NCBI RefSeq assembly: GCF_001949145.1
Contig: NW_019091393.1
Location: 704,428 to 718,715 of the forward strand
Direction: 5' to 3'
From: Acanthaster planci
Lineage: Eukaryota; Echinodermata; Asteroidea; Valvatida; Acanthasteridae
DNA: 14,288 bases
The translations under genes were made by a program, and so were the position numbers. Position 1 is the first letter of the stretch; each line of letters begins with the position of its first letter. Below the pieces are notes generated by a model. The model made no database searches, was not told the origin of the DNA, and saw nothing but the letters and a program-made list of their open reading frames with translations. Positions 1-9,300 of the stretch are shown one piece after another.

Positions 1-1170
1 TCATTAAGATGGCACATCGGCATTTTTCAAAATCAACAATTATAAAACACAAGTTCCAATTGTAATAAAGCTGAAATGGGAAAACAAATGATGCTGTTCC
101 AATTAATTTAATCACGTTTTAAAACTCTAGGTGACTTGGATGAACATCGTCCCTGGAGAGATGCCAACTTTCCAAATTGAAAAAGTGTAATCCTATCGCA
201 GTTCCTGCTCCAGTTTTCCAACCAGTCCAATTTTTTTGGCGCGATCCTACGCATTTTCATCGGAAAATAAGAAAAAAAAATAGTTTCAGAAAAATCCTGT
301 CGTCTTTTCTTTCAAAACAAACACATGTCAACAACTTCTTTCCACGTCAAAGCACTTGTATTTATACTTCTAATTAATTGTTGATTATATTTCCGCATTA
401 ACTCTGGTAAGCTTTTATTTTAGTCACTTTTGGGGCAACTTTTGGCAACATTCGTCCCATTCAATCAGCACAAACAATGTCCAAAGATCTTTACCTACCG
501 ACCCTATGTAATCGGAAGCAGAGCTATATTTTCTTGGCCTAACTAATGTGACAGACGACGTGTACGATATCGGTACATGTACAGTACAGTACAATGCTGG
601 GACGTACACAATCACATTTCATACGAAGTGCATTCGTGCCTATTCGCCCCCTGTTCATCATACCGTTAATCGGGGCGAACGGATGATTCAACCAAGCTGG
701 TTTCTACCGCTTCTTACACAGCACGTATGTTCAAAACTGCGGGATGCCAGCGACACATTTCTGACGCGCGCATAACGAGGCCGGCTCCATGCTAGCTTAC
801 GTAGGTTTATACACAACTGTATGGTTTTGTACCTTCGAGTTGGAAATCGTAAAAGTCTTGGTCGGGATCGTACAGTTGTAAACGGACTAATCAAATCGTA
901 AAAAAATTACGCCTAAATCGTACAAGTTGGTCTGACATATATTGGGAAATATTTTGAGTGAAGGGAAGGGGGTTAGGAAAGGGTAAAGGCATAAGATTCA
1001 AGAATTAGCATTCATACTCTGAAGACATATTGCGGTAACATCTGAAAATAAACCTGTCAAATCACACTGGTCGGGAGTGAAACTCGCGCAAGTTGAAAGT
1101 GTTTATTGTGACTGCTTATTGATGGTTTCTGAATGCAGAAAACTAATAGTAACAACTTTATAATACTAAA
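1..1170. repeat. Tandem unit block 1, copy A
   Basis: This block is collinear with 9857-10955, sharing for example GATGGCACATCGGCATTTTT and GAAAAAGTGTAATCCTATCG and the 410-540 region with TTTTGGGGCAACTTTTGGCA. Copy B lacks about 60 bases that A has near 775-833. Open frames in the block are not conserved between copies, so I call no gene here. By position it corresponds to the 3' flank of the previous gene in the array. An AATAAA at 64-69 is conserved. Confidence 0.8.
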
Positions 1171-1201
1171 GCTCCACTCCCAGTCAGTATCCGGCATTCT
1201 C

Positions 1202-1235
1202 CTGATGACGAGCAGAGCATACTGCTCGAAATGTC
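1202..1235 (+). ncRNA. Hammerhead ribozyme-like core, probably degenerate
   Basis: The order is CTGATGA (1202-1208), a perfect 7-bp hairpin CGAGCAG/CTGCTCG around AGCATA (1209-1228), then AAATGTC (1229-1235). With a 6-bp stem and an unpaired C1209, the core reads CUGAUGA-stem-GAAA, followed by a two-pair helix III without a loop (AU/GU) and the cleavage-site C1235. GAAACGTC-type ends are known from short-helix-III hammerheads of Penelope-like retroelements. No convincing helix I is formed by the flanks, so activity is doubtful. Confidence 0.4.
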
Positions 1236-1245
1236 CAGTACCACT

Positions 1246-1261
1246 GGTTCTTTTCAGAACC
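1246..1261 (+). promoter_or_regulatory. Histone-type 3' stem-loop sequence
   Basis: GGTTCT-TTTC-AGAACC is a 6-bp stem with a UUUC loop, fitting the replication-dependent histone mRNA stem-loop pattern GGYYYUUUURAGRRCC closely. A purine-rich AAAAGAG follows at 1274-1280, about where a histone downstream element would be. There is no histone coding sequence nearby and the flanks are not the usual CCAAA and ACCA, so it may be a repeat-borne look-alike. Confidence 0.35.
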
Positions 1262-1889
1262 GCAAATACTCACAAAAGAGGTACGTCCATGGTGCTACCG
1301 TAAACCTACTTTCTATTTTACCTCTTCACCATGCAAACCTTCATGACGTATCAACGTTAGTGCTTGATAGTGGACACCGTGCATAGTGCGCCCCCTAACG
1401 ACTCACAATTAGACTGTGCGCCACCTCGCACTAACGTCTTGGGAATCTTGCTGCAGCGTTTTAACTTGTTCTTTATTTTTCCCTCGGCTTTCCAAGGGAA
1501 CCAATCAGCACTCGCTAAATTGCATGCATAATAAATTTTGATGACCTCAATAATACACCATGGTATGGTCACATGCATCATGGCTGTCTGCAGTCCCGTC
1601 AACACAGACACGACAACACAGACGTTCGTACAGAGTTAGCAAGGAGTAGAACGGGTGATTCTCAGACTAGGTGAGGCCTAGGATATGACATAATTATAAT
1701 ACCAAGGCTATAAATATTTAAGAAGATCGGACATTTGCATACAACTGCTACACCCCCATTCCTGTAAGATTCCCAAGACGCTAGCGAGAGTAAGTAAAAT
1801 CTAGGTGTACGAGGGCGCTCTTCAACAGAAATAAAACAACTATCGATCACTGACGTCTTGGGCCAAGACTAGGAGGAATGATACTTATT

Positions 1890-3036
1890 GTAGTGGCGTC
1901 CTCGGGTATTTTCTTGAGACGACAAACAGATGAGGAAAAAGCAGTAATCTGCCCCAAATCGTTAATGCAGCACTTTCACTCTGCAAAGCAAGAATGATTT
2001 AACCAAAAAAGATGTAATAAATACACGAAATAGTTATTTTCTTTCCTGTGGTATGGGTCAACTGTAACCCCTAAAATGAAAATGGAAAAGATTTTGAAGA
2101 AAACATATGAATAATGAACACAGATCTGTACAATCTTTTAATCACGTATGAAATAAGTTGTATATCTTGGGGCTATTGGCATCACGGGGCCGATACCTCC
2201 CCAAACGTCCAGCCTTTTAAATTACGTTGTGGTGAACTACTGAAAGGGGCTGTTGGCTTGAAGGAGATTGGATTACTCGCTAGATACCAAGCCATTCCAT
2301 TGGGAGACTTAAGCACCTTTTACTAGAGGCTGTTGGCTTGAATGAGGGCAGAAAATCCACTAGATTCAGAGGATGGCAGGTGGATCCACCCTTCACAAAG
2401 GGAAATCCATCGCATTTAGGTTCAGAAAAAAATCATTTATTGATAGATGAGGGGGACTGAGGAGGAAAAAGGCACTCGATTGTCTGGCGGTGGTGGGTAT
2501 ACATAATCATGCATGGATCAAACCGGGAAAATTCAGTTATGGTTCCACAGTGCTAAGGTCACGACCCTCTCTCAAGCTTGGACATGTATTGCATTCACGC
2601 GGTGCACATGCAGTACAAGAGTGGTTATTGTACAATAAAAAAACTGGGCACAATAGGTACTGCACACAACAACGCACCCTTTCAACCCCACTTGACCTTG
2701 ACAGACGCCAAGTGCGCTATTCTGTCTGTTCCAGAATTTACTGACTCTTCGTTGAATGCATTCAGTTCCGAAGAAACATACATTTTTTCAACCAAATCGT
2801 TGATTTTGGGGCATTTAGGGAAAGATCCAATCCCGGTAAGAATGATTTGGAAACACTAACCCAGCAAGCATGGCTAATTGAAGGCGTTTATCGTTACGAA
2901 TTTCATTATCAAATCCGACTCTGTCGGTTAGTCTCTTAAACCATGTCAAGTTTCATTTTTTCTCTCCTGGCAACAAATGGCAGCAGACATTTTGAATTTC
3001 TTCTCCTTGTTTACAGGTAAGAAATCAACTGCAATT
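1890..3036. repeat. Tandem unit block 2, copy A (upstream region of gene A)
   Basis: This block is collinear with 11396-13202. Shared landmarks include GATGAGGAAAAAGCAGTA, GATGTAATAAATACAC, TATTGGCATCACGGGGCCGA and TGCATTCACGCGGTG. There is a short internal direct repeat of GGCTGTTGGCTTGAA at 2248-2262 and 2327-2341. No frame is conserved between the two copies, so the block is treated as non-coding 5' flank. Confidence 0.75.
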
Positions 3037-3104
3037 TTGAGGCGGTAACGGAGGGTCCAACCTGTTGAAGGCAGTGCCCGTTTTCAAGCTATTATCCATC
3101 CACC
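3037..3104 (+). promoter_or_regulatory. Conserved 5' leader of gene A with strong start context
   Basis: This stretch matches 13203-13270 upstream of gene B with only 4 differences in 68 bases, and one in the last 44. That is fewer per base than in the coding exon. It ends CCATCCACC before ATGG, a near-ideal Kozak context. I see no TATA box in the 200 bases upstream. Just before it, at 3003-3016, is a pyrimidine-rich run ending TTTACAG, also present in unit B as TTAACAG at 13176-13182. This may be the acceptor of a 5' UTR intron. Transcript evidence is needed to tell leader from promoter. Confidence 0.45.
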
Positions 3105-3300
3105 ATGGCTTCGCTGCGCAGCTTGACGGATGATACAGATCTCTATTACCAGGCCTTTGCTATCTACCGTCAGATCGGCGACGGGGAAAACATTATGGCC
3201 GGTTGGGTTGATTCTAAACTGAGTGAGACAGTCAGCGGTTGGAGCGTCAGCCTGAGCGGCCAGGAACCGTTGAAAGTTCTCAGCATCGGACCAGGAGAAG
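3105..3300 (+). CDS. Gene A coding exon 1
   Basis: This exon encodes residues 1-65 plus the first base of codon 66. It ends GGAGAAG followed by the donor GTAATA. It carries the N-terminal lid region (MASLRSLTDD, then WVDSKLSE at about 34-41) and the first strand with motif I of the Rossmann fold. It continues in frame for only about 27 bases past the donor before a TGA, so retaining the intron would truncate the protein just after motif I. Confidence 0.85.
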
Positions 3301-6300
3301 GTAATAAAGGGACACGAAGCTACGCCTGAATCAACACTATTGCCTTTAATGTGTAAAAGATTACCACCTTTAGGGGATGGCATATGCCTTGGAAGAGGAC
3401 AGAAGCTGGGCCTATACTGATATAATCAGGGTACTGACCTTCCTGTGTGCAATATCTACTCTGTAGATGTATCTGCAAACAGTCAAGGGGTGATCAACAC
3501 TGTAGGACAAGAGGGTCCACACAGAGTGGGGGTCCGCAATTGGTTGAGGGTCCACAGTTGGAAGATCGAGTACACATTCTATGGGAACCCTCCTATAAAC
3601 TTCATACATGACCGATGGTTTTTCAAACACATTGAACACTTTGGCTGTCGTAACACTGAGGGGACAATTTCTTTAACAAGAAACTTTTTGACTGGTTTGT
3701 GTAGACTTCGGTGTGTCTTCACAATAACTGCTGTTCAAACTTGTGCACAGTCCCTGCAACTATGACACTAGAATGTACATTTATACTGTATGTGGTAAAT
3801 AGACGGCACTCTATGTGCAATACTTTTAAAATTGGGGACAAATGACAGGATTGATTGTGGTTATGTCACAATATTTGAAGTTTAACAGGTTGCTATTGAG
3901 AGGAAGGTTGAAATGAACTAGATGATGGGGAGAAATGCCTTTAAAAGTTTAGCTCTGGTTCTTTGGCAATTACTTTACCATCAAAATCCTTCCCAAAGTG
4001 GAGTGGGTCGGGTCACCTAGTTATACTTACCCCTGCCCAGCCTACATATGCAAATTTTTCATTTGCCTAAAAGACTTGGTTATGCATTCTGCCCTTTGAC
4101 CCTCCAAAATGCACTGCGGTCCCGCCACCGTGTTCATCCTTCTTTTCGAAGTCGTGAAGTCACCGGAGCCAAAGTGGGGAAGGACGGGCGGGAGCAGCTG
4201 GGCAGGGGTATCACGAGGAGATCCAACCCACTCCACGTGGGCAAGGAGTCTCCTGCGTTCACATACCCCTGCCCAGCCTACATATTACGCAGAGTGGCAC
4301 CGTACCCTGGAGGTGGGTCGGCGACTGGAGTGTAATAACTAGGAGAACATAAAGCAGGCGTCGCATGAGTGGACATTCACCAAGTGACCCTAATAAGTCT
4401 AGCTATCAACCGCCCGACCAGGAGCAGTGCTGGATGTTGCCTAGACCACTGAGCCCAGGGTCGCTCTGCCATGGGTCATTTCGCTCCGCAGAAAATCTTT
4501 CAGGTAGCATTCGGTGAAGGTGGGGGGAGATTTCCAACAGGCCCCCTGGCAGATTTCAGCTTGAGGATCCCCTCTGAAGTATGACCAGAATGTACGGGCA
4601 GCCCGAACATCGTGGGCCATGACGTAAGCCTGAGTTGTACATGCTGTGCCGCCAGTCTCGATTGGCAAAGATGATGACCGAGACCATCCATCGGGAAATA
4701 GTGTCCTTAGACGTTGGATGAAAGGGTTTCTTTGTGGTGATGAAAAGTAGGGAATCAGATTCCCGGTTCCTGGCAAGATACCACTTAGGAGTCCAAACCG
4801 GGCAAGTGAGGTTATATCGGGAACGAATATGTCAGGAGGTCAGACAGTGGGCATCTGGATTTTAGTCAGGAACCCAATGGTTGGGATGAGACGAACCCCG
4901 TGAGGCTTCCAGTGGATGTGACAATCGGCAATCGATAGGGCATGTAGCTCGCTACCTTATCTCGATGTAACGACCACCAGAAGGAACGCCAGCTTGATCC
5001 TGAGATCGAGGTCAGATGCGTCAGCCAACGGTTCGAAGGGGGGATCAGCAAGAACGTGTAGAACGTTTCTGAGATCCCAGGATAAGATGAGGCGTTTGAC
5101 GTGGGGACGCTCGACAAGCATTCCTCGAAGAAGCTGGTGGATAGCAGCGTTGTTGGAGACAGTCCACCCATCGCTGAAGCCCAAGTTGACAGCTGCTAAG
5201 GTCGACAAATAGGAGCGGGTAGTGGCAACCTGGAGGTCCGAGTGGAACAGGTACATGAGGAAGTCTGTGACGGAGTACACAGAAGCTTCGATCGGAGAAA
5301 CATCGAGGTCATCACACCATCTAGTAAAATGTTGTAGTCGGCTGCCATGGACGCAGAAAGGCCCCACGCTCTGAAGGATGGTTGGACAACATCCAGCACG
5401 TCAAGTGAATACCCTCCGATGCTGGGTGGAGGATCCCCGACTGATGAATGATGTCCTCCCTGACTGGAAGGACCAACGGCCATTGTACCAGGAATCTTGT
5501 CAGTCTTGAAAACCACGGTTGGCGAGGCCAGAAAGGGGCAACAAGGAGGAACCATCATGGCTCCCATTCTATCTTGGACAGGACCCGCGGGATGAGGGAG
5601 ACTGGAGGAAAGACATACGTCAGAAGGCCCGACCAGTCGATCTGTAGGGCGTCTGTCGCCCATGACCGTTGGTGAGGGAACCTGGAGCAGAAAGTCGGGA
5701 GATGAGCATTGTCAGTGGATGCAAAGAGGTCGATAAGAGGATGCTTGATCTCCACATTGATCTGGCTGACATGTTTGGATGAAGAGTCCACTCCGTCGGT
5801 CTGACGGCACTCCGAAAAGTGCGTTTGCCATGTCGTTGCTGGTTCCGGCTATGTGGATGGCTTGGATGGCTTGATCATTTGTCCACATGAATGCAAGGGC
5901 GCAGCGTTGAGGAGAGCGAGTGCTGCCCTGTTGATTGATCTACGCCACTGCCGTGGAGTTGTTGCTCTAGACTTGAACAGAATGACCTACTAGTCGTCAA
6001 AAGTGGCGAAGAGTGTTGAACACCCTTTGAAGTTCCAACACATTGATATGTTTGCCCCGGTTGACCAGGCTAGCCATTAAGCCGAGAAGACGGAGGTAGG
6101 CTAACGCCGGAGGAGCCTTGGCCGTTAGAAACTGAAACACACTGATGCAGGTTGAGGATGCACTCTGGTATCTGAGTCGCAATGCCTTTGCGGAGGTCGA
6201 GAACTGCTCCAAGGTAGGTTGGCCTCTGTGATGGGGTAAGACTCGACTTGTCGTAGTTGATGAGAAACCCCGGACGTATCGTGATGTTTTGGGTGAGGGA

Positions 6301-9300
6301 AGTGAAAGCCCTGGTCTCGTTGGGGGAACGGCCGATGATCAACCAGTCGTCTTGATATTGGGAAGATGAGAACATTGCGCTGTCGCAGGTGAGCGGCGAG
6401 TGTCTAGGCAACCCGGATGAAAACCCTTGGAGAAGTGCAGAGGCCCAAAGGAAGAGCCCGAAAATTGTAGATGTGGCCGCAATATTTGAAACAAAGGAAC
6501 TTACGGTCCTGCTCGTGTGTTGAGATATGAAGATATGCATCCCGCAGGTCAGCGGAGGCGGCCCAACACGGGACCGGTTGGAAACCCAAGACTATGTTGA
6601 GGGTCTCCATCCGAAATCATTTCGGCCTGATGAACTTGTTGAGAGGCTTCAGATTATTGGTCGCTATTTTCCCGGCTCTTCCTTGGGTGTCAAGATCGAA
6701 GAATGATGAAAGGAAGCCGGTGGATAGTTGACTTCGGTGTACCAGCATAATGGCTCGTTTGCGTAGCAATGCTGAAATCTCCTTGAGAGCCAGACGCGTG
6801 GAATTGTCGTGTGGACGGGAAGTAGAGCGGAAACCATATCGGACGATGAGGAGCTCGTGAAATCGAGGATATAGCCGTTGGCGATGGTGGCAAGGACTCA
6901 ACTGCCCAAATTGATTTCCAGCCAAAATCCGATGAGATCGCCCAGATGGCCGGCGACGGGTGCGGAATTGGCAACCGTCAAAGGTGAAGGAGAGTAGTCA
7001 CTGGCACTGCCCTGCGAATGGACCAATGGACCGGGGGCGCGGGGTGTGAACCTATGGCTGGCGGGTTGTGGCTGGAACCTTCTAGGAGCAGTCGAGGGCA
7101 GAGCTGGATGGGGGTTCGATGACTGAGCTGGGGACGGAAACAGACGTTTAAAGGGATGGCATGAAGATGGGGACGGGCCTGCCTGTCTTGGTGGCGGTGG
7201 TGGCTGCCGCAGTGGAGGAGCCACAGGTTTATAGAGTGAAATTTTCTTGGCAGTCTCCATGCACTTCATCTCCAACTCAAGGACATTAGTACATTTTCAA
7301 GTGAACAAGTCGTCCCCGAGAAGGGGTAGATCAAGAAGTTTGTTCTTGACCGACTTGTGGGGACTGTTCATAGCGTCAATAACGTTTGCTATGCAGCTGG
7401 AAGTACCTAGGAGTGAGATGTGGGTGAACTACTCAAAGACGGAGTTAAGACCCTTGTTGTGCCCACGCACGAAGGAATGGCTGCAATATAGTCAGGTGAG
7501 ACGGGAGAGTCCTCCTTGCAAGCCCGGGCAATATATTCCAAAAGAAGGAGAAAGGCCAAACATTAGAGGTCAAAGCGAGAAGCTATATCCAGACAACAAA
7601 AAACAGACTCGAAGTTGGCCTTGTCCTTATCCAGGAAGGTGAGGCGCTTACTGGCATCAGAAGAGATCTTGTCTCTAGCGGTGTCATAGATGTCCGGGCT
7701 GACAGAAAGCAAGACACATCTTCCTGGGGAAAGTGGTAGTAGCACTGAGCCCTGGATGGCATTGCGCGCCAGCGCTTAGCCTTTGCAAGGACATTCATCA
7801 TTTCCATGCAGGAGTACTCCAGGGGTATCTCCGGGAAGACCGGCTCAGTCGACTCGAGGCATGAATGCTGATGTTTAAACGAAGTGTTTCCATGCTCTGC
7901 AGGTGTAGGGTCTGAAGATGGAAGTACATGTAGCATGTCGCGCTGAAGAAGGCAAAGCATCCCTTGGGTTGGGTCAGGCCATCCACAGAGTCAATGACGT
8001 CATCCTCGGAAGACAGCGGTCAGACCCATACAGCCTGGGGCCGTTATTGTTGGAATGCATGCACCACATTGAGAACAGAGGGCTGCCGGCTGGCCCCGTT
8101 CAACGGCCATACACAACACAATCCAACAGTAGGTCATGCCCTAACCTATAGATAATGAATACAAAAAGGAACAGACAGAACAACAAAATGCAAAATACAA
8201 ATGAAAGCACTCTTACCAATAGATCAGAAAATACTTTTTATTTGTACTCAAGAACCAAGCCAATTTACAAACGCGGAAGGTTAGGGAACTTGAAACTCCG
8301 AAAATGCCATGAAGACACGTCCGTAAACGAAAGGCGCTGAGAAACGAAGGACGAACTTAGCGGTGGGACCACAGTGCATTGTGTAGGGTCAAAGGGCAGA
8401 ATGCATAATTAAGTTTTTTCAGCAAACTGTAATAGGCACATGAGAAATTTGCATATGTAGGCTGGGCAGGGGTATGTGAAAGCAGGAAATTGAGAATTTT
8501 GGTTTTGGGGAATACAGGTTATACTGAAAGCAGGATTATTAGAGTTCTCCGCAGCTGCAGACAGCCCCATCATATCGTCCATGCGACCATCGTAGAGCCC
8601 GCTGCTGAGATGGTGAACAAGTACAAAGAGCGCATTGCTGATCAGGCATCGGAGCTGCCGGACGTGGCTTACGACTGGAGGGTGCAGACCTTGGAAGACT
8701 TCCAAGCCACACCCACCAACTACGATGCGAGGTTCCATTTCATCAGTAGTGTGCATTCTATCTACTACGTGCCGGACCTCGAGACATCTCTCAAGGATCT
8801 CTACGACCGGTTGGAACCAGGAGGGATAATGCTGATTGTAGTAGTGTCAGGTAGGGTCTCAAGACAACCAAAAAACGTAGGAGAGACGTTACTCTGCATC
8901 ATGTAACTATAGCGGCACTTTATTAGAGAGAGTAAGAATTTCTTTTTTTTCCTCCGTTTTTAAATTATTAAAGATGACTCTGGTATGGGCCAGCTGGGGA
9001 AGAATGATCCACGGATGCATAAAACAAAGGACCAGCACCCAACATCCTTCGACATCCAGGTAGCGTGTGCCAGTCAGGGCATCCCTGTGGCCCAGGAGCT
9101 TCGAATCAATGAGCGTTTCAACATCAACCTCTGTCTGTGTGAGCCCAAAGATCTCTCAACGGACGGCCGGTTGCTGCTCGACTTCTTAACCCATGTGGCC
9201 AACTTCGTGCGGGATGCCCCTCCTGATCTTCAGCGTGAAGTCCAGGAGTGTCTGGCGAATGCCAAGTACTCGGAGAAGGGAGATGAGGGTGAGGTTATCT

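Larger units (their letters stand above)
1173..1880. repeat. Unit A-specific block with ribozyme-like and histone-type stem-loop motifs
   Basis: The match to unit B is lost just after TTATAATACTAA near 1170 and resumes near 1890. The 1190-1340 part (CTGATGA hairpin, GGTTC hairpin, then ACCTCTTCACCATGCAAACC) has the look of the end of a dispersed repeat family, possibly a Penelope-like element remnant. The rest (1350-1880) shows no recognisable coding or RNA gene. Confidence 0.45.
3988..8490 (-). mobile_element. DIRS-type tyrosine recombinase retrotransposon, degenerate full-length copy
   Basis: On the minus strand the order is inverted terminal repeat, gag-like region, reverse transcriptase, RNase H, tyrosine recombinase, internal complementary region, inverted terminal repeat. 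This is the DIRS-1 order, and it has none of the direct LTRs or DDE integrase of Ty3/Ty1 elements. Its ends are defined by three agreeing signals: the inverted repeats, the internal complementary region that matches both outer ends, and the uninterrupted site in gene B. At about 4.5 kb it is shorter than many DIRS elements. The reading frame is broken by at least four frameshifts and several stops, and an RNase H segment is deleted, so this copy should be non-autonomous. No Dam-type methyltransferase domain, present in many DIRS elements, was recognised. Confidence 0.9.
3301..8517 (+). other. Intron 1 of gene A, enlarged by a retrotransposon
   Basis: The donor is GTAATA and the acceptor AATACAG. 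About 687 nt of ancestral intron (3301-3987) and about 30 nt (8488-8517) flank the DIRS element. The ancestral part aligns along its length with gene B intron 1, for example TCAAACTTGTGCACAGTCC at 3735-3753 and 13966-13984. Around 3508-3560 it has loose short repeats of the type GGGTCCACAGTTGG that are also present in unit B near 13695-13735. No coding potential is credible in the ancestral part. Confidence 0.8.

Noticed and set aside
560-605. GTAC-rich near-palindromic stretch, considered as a protein-binding array
   Set aside because: Low complexity, partly lost in unit B, and no consistent spacing.
548-775. 75-codon open frame in block 1
   Set aside because: The equivalent region of unit B (about 10370-10590) has indels that destroy the frame, so there is no sign of protein constraint.
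3445-3765. 106-codon open frame inside gene A intron 1
   Set aside because: Intronic, not kept in gene B intron 1, and without a recognisable domain.
5196-5663. 155-codon minus-strand frame overlapping the recombinase start
   Set aside because: It is an alternate frame. The recognisable DIRS sequence continues from LSKIEWEP in one frame to the recombinase in another, and this frame carries neither set of motifs.
7247-7642. 131-codon plus-strand frame inside the DIRS element
   Set aside because: It is antisense to the gag-like region, whose minus-strand segments and proline-rich tail are the recognisable coding sense.
3988-8490. Classification as a Ty3-type LTR element
   Set aside because: The repeats are inverted rather than direct, an internal complementary region exists, and the last gene is a tyrosine recombinase rather than a DDE integrase.
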